A DNA stretch of 64,000 nucleotides from Thermoanaerobaculia bacterium (GCA_028066595.1 JALCBJ010000011.1:50421-114420), one strand, 5' to 3'. Shown: positions 42,618 to 52,190, numbered from the stretch's first letter. Notes: generated by a model not told the origin, from the sequence alone. Program-made: numbers and translations.

Positions 42618-44783
42618 TCAAGTCTCTTCGTGCTGTAGGTCTCGGTCGGTGTCACGCTCGGACGGTGGACCGCCGTCCTCCGTGCCGTCGAAGTCTGTAC
42701 CGTCTGCTCCGTACCCGTCACCTTCACCCAGCAGATGCTCCGTATCTCCCGAAGGCAAGACCACCATCTCGTCTCCGAAATCGTCGACAGTGAAGACCTC
42801 GGCCACCGAGAGAAGACGCTCTGCTTCGAGCGACAGGTTCTGGGTGTTCATCGACAACTGTTCGGCAGCGGAGAGGTTCTGTTGCGCGATCTGCGCGATG
42901 CGCTCGACGGCCTTGACCACGAGGTCGCCGCCCTGCTTCTGTTCCCTGCTGGCGTCGGCGACCTGTTGTGTCATGCGGTTCATCACCTCGACGGCTTTCA
43001 TCATGTCGCGTGCGCCGTTGGCCTGCTCTTTGGCCGCCGATGCCAGCTGGCGGGTGACGTTCTGCATGTGGGTGGACGTCGAGAGGATCTGCGCAGCGCC
43101 GCCGGACTGCTCTTGGGTAGCCGAATAGACCTCGCGTACTAGCTCGGACGTACGGGTCACGGAGCCGACGATCTGCGACAGGATCTCCCGCGTGAGGCTG
43201 ATGGCATCGTCGGTGGACTTCTGAACGTTGTCCACGACCTGGACGATCTCGCGGGTCGAAGAGACCGACCGCTCTGCCAATCGCTTCACCTCTTCGGCGA
43301 CGACGGCAAAGCCGCGGCCGGCATCTCCGGCGTGGGCGGCCTCGATGGCTGCATTGAGCGCCAGCAGGTTGGTCTGGTCCGCGATGTCCTCGATGATACC
43401 GACGATCTTGCCGATGTCTTTCGAAGCGCTGCCGATGGAACCGATCATCGTCGATAGTTCCTCGCCGCGAGTGGTCGCGATCTTGGCCGCGTCGGCCGAT
43501 ACGTCGTCCACCACGCGGACCTTGGCCTCGATGGACTGGATCGACGCCGCCATCTCTTCGATGGTGGAGGACGTCTCGTCCACGGAGGTGAGGAGGTTGG
43601 TCGAGTTCTTCGCGACTTCCTCGATCGAAGCTCCCATTTCCTGGATCGAAGACGAGGTCTGGTCGACATTGACCGCGAGGGCTTGGGACGACTTCGCAAC
43701 GCTGTCGATCTGTGCAGCGATCTCGACCATGGTGGATAGGGTCTCGTCGGCGGAGCCGCTCTGGGTCTCCGCGCCCTTGGTGATCTGGGCCGACGACACC
43801 GAAATCTCGTTGGCGGCCTGGGCGACGGCATGAGCCGCCTCCTTGACCCGGCCGATCATCTCGCGCATGTTCTCCGACATGTCCCGGATGGCACGGCTGA
43901 AGAGGTCGGCTTCCGAACGCGGTTCGATCTGCTGGCGAAGATCGCCGGTAGCAATGGCGCCGGCGAAATCGGCCATCTCGCGTAGATACTCGAGCATGCT
44001 TTCCATGGAAAGCAGCAGACGGCCGATTTCGTCCTTGTAGTCCTGGGTATCGACCGAAACTTCCATGTTGCCTTGGGAGAGCTGATCGGCCACGCTGACG
44101 GCAAGACTCACCGGCTGGTTGATCGAGCTGTAGACCAGGAACGCCATCGCGATCAGGGCCGCCATCAGACCCAGGCCGACCCCTCCCATGACCAGCTGAG
44201 ATCTGTGCTGTCGACGAGAGAGCTCGTCGAGCTCGCCACGGAGGCTCTCCTTGTAGCCATCCGCGAACTGCCTCAACTGGGTGTCGAACTCGTTGTATTT
44301 CGGTCCGATCGGCTCCAGCAAGGTCTGATCGACGAGATCCAACTCGCCTTGGGCTGCAGTTACAGCCTCCTCGGTGGTGGTGTAGACGAATTCGAAGTAG
44401 TCCTCGAAGGAGGTCTGCAACTCCTGGAGCTTGTCCGGGTCGAACGTGGGGTTCTGCTTGGCGGTTTCGAATCGCTCCAGTGCTTGGTCACGGCGATCAT
44501 CCGCCCAGAACGCAGCGTCTTCGTCCAGGGTCGAGATCCAGTCGATGAAGTACTGGTTCTGGATCAAGAAGACATCGGTCTGGAGTTCCTGGACTGTGAC
44601 CAGGCCGGGTGCATAGAACTCCTTGACCTTGTCAGCAGACTCCTCCACGGTTCGACCGGTCAGAAACGCGACGCCGAGAATGATGGCGAAGCCGATCACG
44701 GCGATGGCGGGGCTGACCAGCACCTTGGTGCGCAGCTTCAACCAATTGAGTGACAGTAGGCGACTGGAATTGGACGTGGACAT
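42618..44783 (-). CDS. Methyl-accepting chemotaxis protein
   Basis: The 721-aa receptor has two membrane helices (about residues 20-45 and 200-225), a periplasmic helical ligand domain between them, a HAMP domain and a long cytoplasmic coiled coil. The signalling tip is [20 protein letters not shown] followed by [19 protein letters not shown]. The C-terminal tail is acidic and has no CheR-binding NWETF-type pentapeptide. It is a transmembrane sensor feeding CheA/CheW, with the PstS-like gene immediately upstream as a possible ligand-binding partner. The ATG at 44783 has GGAG upstream. Confidence 0.95.
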   Translation of the reverse strand: MSTSNSSRLLSLNWLKLRTKVLVSPAIAVIGFAIILGVAFLTGRTVEESADKVKEFYAPGLVTVQELQTDVFLIQNQYFIDWISTLDEDAAFWADDRRDQALERFETAKQNPTFDPDKLQELQTSFEDYFEFVYTTTEEAVTAAQGELDLVDQTLLEPIGPKYNEFDTQLRQFADGYKESLRGELDELSRRQHRSQLVMGGVGLGLMAALIAMAFLVYSSINQPVSLAVSVADQLSQGNMEVSVDTQDYKDEIGRLLLSMESMLEYLREMADFAGAIATGDLRQQIEPRSEADLFSRAIRDMSENMREMIGRVKEAAHAVAQAANEISVSSAQITKGAETQSGSADETLSTMVEIAAQIDSVAKSSQALAVNVDQTSSSIQEMGASIEEVAKNSTNLLTSVDETSSTIEEMAASIQSIEAKVRVVDDVSADAAKIATTRGEELSTMIGSIGSASKDIGKIVGIIEDIADQTNLLALNAAIEAAHAGDAGRGFAVVAEEVKRLAERSVSSTREIVQVVDNVQKSTDDAISLTREILSQIVGSVTRTSELVREVYSATQEQSGGAAQILSTSTHMQNVTRQLASAAKEQANGARDMMKAVEVMNRMTQQVADASREQKQGGDLVVKAVERIAQIAQQNLSAAEQLSMNTQNLSLEAERLLSVAEVFTVDDFGDEMVVLPSGDTEHLLGEGDGYGADGTDFDGTEDGGPPSERDTDRDLQHEET

Positions 44784-44816
44784 CAGAGAACTCCGGCGGT
44801 CACGGGGTGAGTGCCG

Positions 44817-45380
44817 TCATTTTTCGGTGACTAAGATGGTCTTGACGCCTTCGGAAAGCGCAGCGTCTGAGGAAACATAGCCGACGCCGCCCTCGTCTTC
44901 GGCGACTGCCTCGATCACGTCGAGGTCGGATTCGAGCTCTTCGGGCGGGACGTCTCGTCCGGAGAAGATCATTCGCTGCCAGTAGCTCTTGATTGCCGAG
45001 ACGCTCTTGCCGTGGACCGAGTGCGTGAATGCCTCGCGTACCTCGGACAGTTCGAGCTGATCGAAGGCTTCGACGCCAGCCTCGCTATCCTGCCAACGCT
45101 TGATCTTTTTCAAAAACATCTTCGACAGGCGATCCTTGTCGACGCTGGTGGCAGGATTGTCTGCGTGAACGATGACGACGAAGGCGGGCTCGACCATCGC
45201 GAAGGCTGTTTCGGCCTGACCGTGAGAGAAACCGACCGTGCCGAATACCATCAGGGTGGCCAGAGCGAACTGGATGCCGAATCGCGAGGAACGGCAGCCC
45301 GCAAGATATCTCGTAGCCGAGATCCGAGCTTGCCGGGTGTCCGCGAACACCCAGGGGCAAGCACGGATCGACCGCTTCAT
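44817..45380 (-). CDS. PstS-like periplasmic substrate-binding protein in the chemosensory operon
   Basis: The 187-aa product has a signal peptide-like hydrophobic segment near residues 36-52 (IQFALATLMVFGTVGFSHG) and a short PBP-like core: VVIVHADNPATSVDKDRLSK, FLKKIKRWQDS, then the SYWQRMIFSG and EGGVGYVSSDAA segments that recall the phosphate-binding family (PF12849-like). It is much shorter than a full two-domain PstS, resembling single-domain binding proteins next to signalling genes. It may present a ligand (perhaps phosphate) to the MCP, but this is inference. The ATG overlaps the cheW stop by 4 nt. Confidence 0.75.
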   Translation of the reverse strand: MKRSIRACPWVFADTRQARISATRYLAGCRSSRFGIQFALATLMVFGTVGFSHGQAETAFAMVEPAFVVIVHADNPATSVDKDRLSKMFLKKIKRWQDSEAGVEAFDQLELSEVREAFTHSVHGKSVSAIKSYWQRMIFSGRDVPPEELESDLDVIEAVAEDEGGVGYVSSDAALSEGVKTILVTEK

Positions 45381-46282
45381 GCTGCCTCCTCTCGCAACAC
45401 GAGCGCTCGATCGACATCGAGCAATAGAATCAATGAGTCCTCCTGATGATATACCCCGAGAATGTAGTCACTTTGGATCGTCATCACGTCTTCCGGGGGT
45501 GGCTGTACCTGATGGAGATCCAGGTGGACCACTTGATGCACCGCATCGACCAGTAGGCCCAAGACGCGACCGCGCGACGCGACGGCGACGACGCGGCTCT
45601 GACGACCGATCTCGGTTGGTTCCAGTCCGACCCTCATTCTCAAATCGACTACCGGAATCACGCGGCCCCGTAGATTGGTGACTCCGCGAACCGGTCGCGG
45701 CGCGTGGGGCACACGTGTGATGTTGGCTACCCGCACGACCTGGCGAACGGGTTCCACGGGCAAGGCGAACGTCTCGTCTGCAAGGCTAAACGTGACCCAG
45801 GTCTCCCATTTCGCTTCCGGACCCTTGTCCTTCTCCTGTTGCTCCTGGCGATTCAGCAACTGATCCGCGAAGGAAAAGAGACGATGAGGATCGATGCCTT
45901 CGTCCGGAGAGCCACCGGCGGGTGAGTCCTTGGATTCGCTGTCTTCAGTGTCCGGTTCCGCGACGGAGGCCTCAGGCAGGTCGTCCGTCGCGGCGCCTTC
46001 ATCCGCCGGGCCCTTTTCGTCCGCCGAGCCCGTTTCATCTGCCGAGCCCGTTTCATCTGCCGAGCCCTTCTTCTTCAGCAAATCCCCGGCGAATCCGAAA
46101 GCCGGCAGAGAGCGCTTCGGTTTGGGGGCCTCGGACTTCGCTTCCGGTCGGGAGGCACCCTTCGCCCCGTTTCCGTCCGAATCCGAGCTCTCGTCCACGA
46201 CCCCGCTCCCGGACTCGCCCGTCGTCTCGTCGACCGTAGGGTCGGGACTCGCTTTCTTGGTTCGGCGCTTCTTGGAACTCAT
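45377..46282 (-). CDS. cheW: CheW coupling protein with long acidic N-terminal extension
   Basis: The 301-aa product ends in a CheW domain (about residues 158-296): WVTFSLADETFALPVEPVRQ, RVPHAPRPVRGVTNLRGRVI, and VVDLRMRVGLEP. The first about 155 residues are a low-complexity acidic/Ser/Lys region with tandem GSADET repeats, which is unusual for CheW, normally about 160 aa. The repeats are encoded by four 18-bp units at 46005-46076. It couples the MCP to CheA in the cytoplasm. The ATG at 46282 has only a weak TAGGG upstream. Confidence 0.9.
   Translation of the reverse strand: MSSKKRRTKKASPDPTVDETTGESGSGVVDESSDSDGNGAKGASRPEAKSEAPKPKRSLPAFGFAGDLLKKKGSADETGSADETGSADEKGPADEGAATDDLPEASVAEPDTEDSESKDSPAGGSPDEGIDPHRLFSFADQLLNRQEQQEKDKGPEAKWETWVTFSLADETFALPVEPVRQVVRVANITRVPHAPRPVRGVTNLRGRVIPVVDLRMRVGLEPTEIGRQSRVVAVASRGRVLGLLVDAVHQVVHLDLHQVQPPPEDVMTIQSDYILGVYHQEDSLILLLDVDRALVLREEAA
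46005..46076 (-). repeat. Four in-frame 18-bp tandem repeats in cheW
   Basis: Degenerate units of GCCGAGCCCGTTTCATCT (plus-strand form), the second and third identical, encode the acidic GSADE(T/K/G) repeats near the middle of the N-terminal extension. Because 18 is a multiple of three, copy-number change would alter linker length without breaking the frame. Confidence 0.7.
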
Positions 46283-46360
46283 CCCTACAGGTTCATAATT
46301 GGCCGTTGGATCGCTTCAGCGTGACGCCGTGGCAGGCCGCTTGTTCCGGTCCGCTACGAC

Positions 46361-48064
46361 TCACGATATTTCGTCGTGAACCGAGGATATGGCCGAAGGC
46401 GGAATCGTCACCAAGCCGGCCGGGTCGAGAATCATGATCACGCGTCCGTCGCCGAGAATGGTCGAACCTGAGATCCCTGAGGGTTGACCTACGATTCTGT
46501 CCAGTCCCTTGACGACGATATCACGGATGCCCACCAGCCGATCCGCTACCAGACCCCGCAGGCGTCCGTTGACGTCGACCACGATGATGAAACCTTTCTC
46601 TCGCACGCCGGTCGCCGTCTCGAACGCATCGCCCAGATCCAGGAGGGGCAGCACCTGATGACGCCATCGAACGACGGCCGCACGATTCATTTCGTGAAGC
46701 GTTTCGTTCTCGCGCAAGAGGGTCTCGGTCACGGCGGTGAGCGGCAGGGCATAGTCTTCGCCGTCGACCGTCAGGAGGAGAGACCGGAGGATCGACGCGG
46801 ACACCGGCAAGTGAAGAGCGAACGAGGTGCCCATCCCGGGTTCAGACTGCACCTTGATGCGTCCGCCGTGGGCTTCGACGCTTCTCTTGACCGCCGCCAT
46901 GCCGACGCCGCGTCCTGCGGCCAGATCGGCTGACTTGCGGGTGGAAACTCCCTCTTCGAACAGGAGCGCCAGGTCGGACGCTCCAGCCGCCAGTTCCGGC
47001 GCTACGGATCTAGCCTTCTTTCGGAGCGCCCCGGTATCGATCCCGGCACCGTCGTCGGTCACCTCGATGCGGACCTCGCTGCCGTCGACGGCGGCCGAGA
47101 GTTGGATCACTCCCTGTTCATCTTTGCCGGCAGCTCGCCGGGAGTCCGGTGTTTCGATGCCGTGGATGACAGCGTTCCGCACGACGTGTCCAAGAGCGTC
47201 GCCAGCGGCTTCCAGTAGTGTCTTGTCGATCGGCGTGTTGCCGCCACGAATCTCGAAATCGATCTTCTTACCCTCGCGGCGCGACTCGTCGTGGACGATG
47301 CGCGACAGGGATCGAAAGAGTCCCTGAAGGGGAACCATGCCCAGGTCCGTGACCAGCTCTTGCAGGAGACGCAGCGTCTTCTCGAGATTCTGGCGAGCGT
47401 CTTCGACGTCTTCCCAAGCCGAGGCTGCCACGTTGACGAATTCGTCCGGCAGCTCGAGTTGGGAGTTCTCGGCGATTCCCCGACTGTGTTCGATCGCGTC
47501 CGCCAGGCGGTTCCTGGCGATCAGAGTCTCAGCCTGTACTTCCACGAGCTGATCGATTTTGGAGAACGACACACGCACGCTGCCGGCGACGTCGCGAGCC
47601 GAAGCTCCGCGTTCGCTCGAGCCCCCTGGCTCGCCGCCGATCGGCTCCCCGAAACCGTCCACAGTCTCGGCGTCGGCCAGACCGGATTCCGACAACGTTG
47701 CCTCCGGGGCTTCCGTGCCAACCGGAGCGCCCGCCTGGGCGGATTCCTCAGGTGTCTGTATTTCGTCCAGCCCGCCACGCAGCAAGTCGAGGGTCTTGAG
47801 CAGACCGTCGACCTCCGGAGCGTCCAGGTCGAGCTCCAAGATGTCGTCTTCCATCTCATGGGCTAGGTGCTGCAGGTCGCTGAAGCCCATCATGCCCGCA
47901 TTGCCTTTCAGGGTGTGGAGCTCCCGCTTGGCCTGGGCCAGGGCTTCCTGCCGCTCGTCTGCGTCGCCCGAAGCCATCTGCAAAAGCGTGGCTTCTACCT
48001 CGTCGGCCCGCTCTTTGGCCTCGAGCAGAAACTCCTCGAGAAGCTCCTGAAAGCCGGAGTGCAT
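46361..48064 (-). CDS. cheA: CheA-type histidine kinase, without a recognisable P2 domain
   Basis: The 567-aa product has an HPt domain with the phospho-accepting His50 in LHTLKGNAGMMG, an acidic linker with no clear P2 (CheY-binding) module, a dimerisation helix pair (about 180-260), an ATPase domain (N-box LGHVVRNAVIHGIE, G-boxes DDGAGID and GRGVGMAAVK) and a C-terminal CheW-like domain. It phosphorylates CheB and a CheY-like regulator. The absence of P2 and its compact size suggest a non-canonical chemosensory kinase. The ATG at 48064 has GGAGAAG upstream; the divergent response-regulator gene starts 492 bp away. Confidence 0.95.
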   Translation of the reverse strand: MHSGFQELLEEFLLEAKERADEVEATLLQMASGDADERQEALAQAKRELHTLKGNAGMMGFSDLQHLAHEMEDDILELDLDAPEVDGLLKTLDLLRGGLDEIQTPEESAQAGAPVGTEAPEATLSESGLADAETVDGFGEPIGGEPGGSSERGASARDVAGSVRVSFSKIDQLVEVQAETLIARNRLADAIEHSRGIAENSQLELPDEFVNVAASAWEDVEDARQNLEKTLRLLQELVTDLGMVPLQGLFRSLSRIVHDESRREGKKIDFEIRGGNTPIDKTLLEAAGDALGHVVRNAVIHGIETPDSRRAAGKDEQGVIQLSAAVDGSEVRIEVTDDGAGIDTGALRKKARSVAPELAAGASDLALLFEEGVSTRKSADLAAGRGVGMAAVKRSVEAHGGRIKVQSEPGMGTSFALHLPVSASILRSLLLTVDGEDYALPLTAVTETLLRENETLHEMNRAAVVRWRHQVLPLLDLGDAFETATGVREKGFIIVVDVNGRLRGLVADRLVGIRDIVVKGLDRIVGQPSGISGSTILGDGRVIMILDPAGLVTIPPSAISSVHDEIS

Positions 48065-48555
48065 TCAGTCACTTCTCCGCTCGGTTCCAATGCCGCGCCG
48101 GACGAGATGATCGCCGCCGCGGGTGGATGGGCCATTCCGCAGCATTGCGGCAAGTCTGGTGCCAGCGTTCGGCGATGTCAAGGCGAATCGACACCCGAGC
48201 CTTGGCCGGGGGTACTGACTACGAGACGTGCCGGAATCGGTGGCCGATGGATCTTCTGCAGGCTACCTTCGGGTGGCTTCCACCGGTCCACCGAGGCCAC
48301 CGCAAAGGGTGCCGCAGCGATGGGGATTCACTGTTCGGATCCGCGTGTGAAAGGACCGCTTCGCCTGTGGTCGAGGCTACTTGCGCTGGCTTGCAAGGCC
48401 CGAAGGCTTGGGCTAGGCTACTGTCTCAATGTGCCCAACGTCCGATCGTGCCCCACGCCGGGGCCTTTGAAGCAGCGGGCCCTGGCCACAGACGCGTCGC
48501 CGCCGGCCGAGGAGATCAGACGGCGATGCACTGTGTGGACACTCAGGAGGATGAG
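48065..48555. other. 490-bp divergent intergenic region between cheA and a CheY-like gene
   Basis: I see no gene here. An in-frame extension of the response regulator back to 48127 is open, but its about 143 residues form no recognisable domain, and a strong AGGAGG supports the later GTG start. An inverted repeat GGTGGC/GCCACC is at about 48266-48299. A weak sigma-70-like pair is present on the plus strand: TTGCAA at 48391-48396 and TAGGCT at 48414-48419, 17 nt apart. The region presumably holds divergent promoters and regulatory sites. Confidence 0.4.
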
Positions 48556-48915
48556 GTGCAACCGCGGAAGATACTGGTCGTCGACGACTCCAAGCTGATC
48601 CACAAGATGTTCGAGGTTCTCCTCCGGCAGTTCTCGTTGATCCATGCTCATGACGGCATCGAGGCATTACAGTGCTTGGGTAACCACGCCGACATCGACC
48701 TGATCCTCTTGGACATCAACATGCCGCGCATGAGTGGTCTGGAGTTTCTCAATCAGGTCAAGGCAGACCAGGCATTCCAAGAGATACCCGTGGTCATCAT
48801 CTCCACCGAGGGCAAGGAGGAAGACACGATCCGGGGTCTGGAAGCCGGCGCGGCTGCGTACATTAAGAAGCCGTTCGGCAACCAGGAGCTTCTCGAAGTC
48901 ATCCAGAGGCTCTGA
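48556..48915 (+). CDS. CheY-like single-domain response regulator
   Basis: The 119-aa product is a lone receiver domain: VQPRKILVVDDSKLIHKMFE with the acidic pair, phospho-acceptor Asp53 in LILLDINMPRMSG, the conserved Ser/Thr in VVIISTEGKEED, and lysine in AAYIKKPFG. There is no output domain, so it is probably the CheA target that relays the signal. The GTG at 48556 has AGGAGG with 6-nt spacing. It is divergent from cheA and is followed by the GAF and DUF4388 proteins, so these may form the output branch of the pathway. Confidence 0.9.
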   Translation: MQPRKILVVDDSKLIHKMFEVLLRQFSLIHAHDGIEALQCLGNHADIDLILLDINMPRMSGLEFLNQVKADQAFQEIPVVIISTEGKEEDTIRGLEAGAAAYIKKPFGNQELLEVIQRL

Positions 48916-48938
48916 GGGGCATCGGGGCTGGAGGTGCC

Positions 48939-49670
48939 ATGAGCGAAAGCGAGGCAGGCGGGCTACTCAAAGAGCTCGACACGACGCTCGATCGAGCGAA
49001 GGATCTGCTGACGACGTTGTCGAATCGTCAGGACGACGCCGGCCTCGACGAGGAGTCGGCAGCCCGCATTCGAGATCTTGAGGTGCGCCTCGACGCGCGC
49101 GATCGCGACCGCGAGGAGCTGACGACTCGTTTGGTGGAAGCAGAGCATCAGCTCGGGCGACTGATGAACCTCTATGTCGCCACCTTCCAACTGCACGCCA
49201 CCCTGGACCCAACCGAGGTGCAGGCAACGATCGCGGAGATCGCCGTCGATCTGCTTGGCGCCGAGCGCTTCGCCCTACTGCTGCGCGAAGAAGGATCTCA
49301 AGACTGCGAGATCGCCCTTGCCCGTGGCCTGGAGAACGATAACAGCGGTCTCTACGAGGGTGATCGTTACAGCGGCGGTGATCCGCTGGTAGACGCGGCA
49401 CTGGACGACGGTGTCCTCCGCATGGGTCCGGACGAGTTCTCGGAGGTGATTGCGGCGGTTCCACTGCGAGTGCAAGATGCCATCGTCGGCGTGCTCGTGG
49501 TGCTCAAGCTGTTTGATCACAAGTCGATTCTCCGAGCCGAAGACCGCGACCTTCTGGATCTATTGGCCGCTCACGCCGCGTCGGCTCTGTTCGCTGCGCG
49601 GGTCTATTCCAATACCGATCGCAAGCTCCGGACCCTGGAGAGCTTGGTCCAGCTGGTGCGAAGCACCTAG
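48939..49670 (+). CDS. GAF-domain protein
   Basis: The 243-aa product starts with a coiled coil (LLKELDTTLDRAKDLLTTLS, RIRDLEVRLDARDRDREELT) to about residue 75 and ends with a GAF domain (about 85-235: LYVATFQLHATLDPTEVQAT, then LLREEG, VPLRVQDAIVGVLVVLKLFD, DRDLLDLLAAHAASALFAAR). GAF domains bind small ligands such as cyclic nucleotides or serve as interaction modules; the ligand is not readable from sequence. It lies 23 nt after the response regulator and 15 nt before the DUF4388 gene and is clearly part of that transcription unit. Confidence 0.85.
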   Translation: MSESEAGGLLKELDTTLDRAKDLLTTLSNRQDDAGLDEESAARIRDLEVRLDARDRDREELTTRLVEAEHQLGRLMNLYVATFQLHATLDPTEVQATIAEIAVDLLGAERFALLLREEGSQDCEIALARGLENDNSGLYEGDRYSGGDPLVDAALDDGVLRMGPDEFSEVIAAVPLRVQDAIVGVLVVLKLFDHKSILRAEDRDLLDLLAAHAASALFAARVYSNTDRKLRTLESLVQLVRST

Positions 49671-49685
49671 CCCGAGCCAGACGGC

Positions 49686-51320
49686 GTGAGCCTCAACGGA
49701 AAGCTCGAGGATGTTTCACTCGCCGACGTGATGCAGTTCGTGCATCTCGGCCGGCGTACCGGGACGCTGTCGCTACAGCGAGGACACCAAGAGGCCGAGA
49801 TCGGTTTTCATCGCGGCCAGATCGTGTCGGCTCGCGGACCGGGGACACTGCGCCTGTCGGAGCTCCTGGTGGAGAAGGGTTTCGTCCATAGCGACACCAT
49901 GGAGCAGATCCTGCGCCAGCAGATTTCGGAGCAGCCGCGACGCTCGCTCGGGCAGGTGCTCACCACTTCTGGCACGCTCGACTTCGAGAACATTCGTGCC
50001 GCGATCGAGGAGCAGATCGAGGAGACCATCTACGAGTTGGTGGGTTGGTCGACCGGTTCCTTCGAATTCGCCCTGGATGAGCTGAAGCCCAACGAGGACA
50101 TCGCGATGTACCCAGGCGATGTCATCCCCAAGCTCGATCTCAACACTCAGATGGTGTTGCTGGAAGCCTCGCGGATGATGGACGAGAACCGGCAGGCGGA
50201 GGCGGAGGGACGTCCGGTCGTCCGTCGTCGGGATCGGCCCGAAATCTCGGGTCCCGAGCCATCGGAGATGGTGGAGGTTGGCGATGAGCAGACTCCTCAA
50301 GAGACGATCCTCGGAGAGGAGCGGTCGCTAGATTCCGTAGCCGAGGTCATCGAGGGCCTGGACATCGATTTGGCGCTCGATATCGACGAGGACGACCTGC
50401 TCCCGGAGGCTGCGCACCGGAGACTGCAGGTCGTCTCGCCGGACCGAAGCCTGGCTGACGATCTCGATCAGATCATCCAACCGGAGATCGCTCAGGTGGT
50501 GCGCGTACCGCTGCGGGAGGCAGGGACCCGACTCCCCGGAGAGCCGACACCGACCATCGTCGTACTCGACATGCGGGAGGGCCATCACTCGGTGGATGAC
50601 TTGCTGGCGATCCGGCGATCTCGACCGCGCTCGTCCCTGATCGCTTTGGTGGACACGCCGGAGCTCACCACGCAAGCGTTCGAGTCTGGCGCGGTGGCTG
50701 CACTGTCAGCCGATCCGGTAGCGATCGCCGCCTGTTTTCACAGCCTGATCCGAACCCTTCAAGACGCCGGGCCAATCACCGGACCCAGCTCCGGTTCCAA
50801 GCAGCAAAAGCAGGGATTCGCCCGCCTGCGCCGCGTGCTCGCGGACATTCGTTCCGGGCTCCTGTCGGCCACCATGGCTCTCAACCTGATGCACATCATC
50901 TCCGAGTCGGTGGAGCGAGCTGTGCTGCTGCTCGTTCGTGGTGACACGCTGACTGCCCTGGGTGCTTTCGGCTTCAGCGCGGATGGTCGGCCCCTGGCAG
51001 AAGTGACCCGCAGCCTTGCGGTACCGATCTCCAACGAGAACGTGATCGCACGTTGCATCGCCGATGGTCAACCCCGCTCGGTCGGCTATGACCAAGCGAG
51101 ACTGCCGCCCGAGTTCAGCGAGCTCCTAGGCCGGCCTCGCAACGGACAAGTCGTCGTATTCCCGGTGATGGGCAGCGAGCGTGTCATCTCGGTGGTCTAT
51201 ACCGACAATGGCTCGTCCAACCGCGCCATCGAAGACATCGAGTTGCTCGAGCTCGCGACCGCGCAAGTCGGCGTCGCGTTCGAGAACGAGCTGCTGCGTC
51301 GACAAATGCAAGGTCAATGA
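49686..51320 (+). CDS. DUF4388 protein with C-terminal GAF-like domain
   Basis: The 544-aa product starts with a DUF4388 domain (MSLNGKLEDVSLADVMQFVH, LGRRTGTLSLQRGHQEAEIG, FHRGQIVSARG), a module common in myxobacterial and acidobacterial signalling proteins. A charged linker (about 165-235) follows, then a receiver-like but acidic-pocket-poor fold (IVVLDMREGHHSVDDLLAIR, LIALVDTPELTTQAF, near 285-355) and a C-terminal GAF-like domain (about 385-540). The GTG start at 49686 has only a weak ribosome-binding site. Its position after a CheY-like and a GAF protein suggests an effector of the chemosensory pathway. Confidence 0.85.
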   Translation: MSLNGKLEDVSLADVMQFVHLGRRTGTLSLQRGHQEAEIGFHRGQIVSARGPGTLRLSELLVEKGFVHSDTMEQILRQQISEQPRRSLGQVLTTSGTLDFENIRAAIEEQIEETIYELVGWSTGSFEFALDELKPNEDIAMYPGDVIPKLDLNTQMVLLEASRMMDENRQAEAEGRPVVRRRDRPEISGPEPSEMVEVGDEQTPQETILGEERSLDSVAEVIEGLDIDLALDIDEDDLLPEAAHRRLQVVSPDRSLADDLDQIIQPEIAQVVRVPLREAGTRLPGEPTPTIVVLDMREGHHSVDDLLAIRRSRPRSSLIALVDTPELTTQAFESGAVAALSADPVAIAACFHSLIRTLQDAGPITGPSSGSKQQKQGFARLRRVLADIRSGLLSATMALNLMHIISESVERAVLLLVRGDTLTALGAFGFSADGRPLAEVTRSLAVPISNENVIARCIADGQPRSVGYDQARLPPEFSELLGRPRNGQVVVFPVMGSERVISVVYTDNGSSNRAIEDIELLELATAQVGVAFENELLRRQMQGQ

Positions 51321-51347
51321 GATCGGCGCGCGACTCGCTGCTCATCC

Positions 51348-52190
51348 GTGAGCGGCATCGGTAGTTGGATCGCCGGCTTGTTGTTGGCCGTAGGGCCCAA
51401 CGGCTGGTGGATCGACGTGCGCCTCGCGGAGGCCGACCCGACCTACCGTCGGCTGGTACCGGTCGCATGGCTTGGTGAGACCCCGAGATCTCTATGGATC
51501 ACATTCCATCGCCGCGACGAGTGGGTCGCTGCGGCGTACCTTCCCGAAGACGCCGAAGAAATGCGCTGGGCAAGGCATTTCGAGCGGGCCGCTGGACAGG
51601 AATTCGAGCGGTTGTTACCGGGTCTTCGAGTCCCCCGGCTAGTACTACGGGAGCAGGTCTACCGCGAAGGAAACGGTCTCGTAGAGCTGGAGTCGCTGGC
51701 GGTCGACTCGAGCGAGAAGTTCTTCAACGCGCTTCTCGAGGCCCACGTGAACCTGGCGTCACGACGCGGTGAAGCTTGGGCAGCCGAGATCGGATCGCGG
51801 GCCCGAGACGCGATGCCCGGCGTGCCGCCTGAGCACCGCGAAGAGGCGTTTCGCAACGCCGTCTTGGATTTCGCCTCCCACGTGATCTCGTTGGCGGGCG
51901 AGGTGGCGCGCCAGAGCCGTCGTCACTCGCCGCAGCGCCTCTGCGGTTTGTTGAATCCGCCACGGGCGCTATTTGCAGGCTGGCAAAGATCGCTCCGCCA
52001 GGGTCGGTTTCCCGGACGCTGGCAGCGAAGATCGACTGGCGGGACGACAGGGACCGGTGTCGTATCCGAGGTTCTGATCACCCGAGAGGTGTTGCGCGCC
52101 GACGACAAACGGTGGGTGTTGGAGGAGGTCTTGGGCGCTCGTTGGACCGGCGACCCGGAGGTCGACTTCTCGATTTTCTGCAACCGCTAG
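51348..52190 (+). CDS. Uncharacterised protein with N-terminal hydrophobic segment
   Basis: The 280-aa product has a short N-terminal hydrophobic stretch (GIGSWIAGLLLAVG) that might be an anchor but is too short for a confident signal peptide. The rest is rich in charged and aromatic residues, with EFERLLPGLRVPRLVLREQV and a C-terminal ADDKRWVLEEVLGARWTGDP. I recognise no domain. The GTG at 51348 follows the DUF4388 gene by 27 nt and lacks a clear Shine-Dalgarno; it may be co-transcribed with the signalling genes. Confidence 0.55.
   Translation: MSGIGSWIAGLLLAVGPNGWWIDVRLAEADPTYRRLVPVAWLGETPRSLWITFHRRDEWVAAAYLPEDAEEMRWARHFERAAGQEFERLLPGLRVPRLVLREQVYREGNGLVELESLAVDSSEKFFNALLEAHVNLASRRGEAWAAEIGSRARDAMPGVPPEHREEAFRNAVLDFASHVISLAGEVARQSRRHSPQRLCGLLNPPRALFAGWQRSLRQGRFPGRWQRRSTGGTTGTGVVSEVLITREVLRADDKRWVLEEVLGARWTGDPEVDFSIFCNR

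Noticed and set aside
48127..48555. 143-residue N-terminal extension of the CheY-like regulator
   Set aside because: The extension has no recognisable domain, and a strong AGGAGG precedes a GTG at 48556 where the receiver fold begins.
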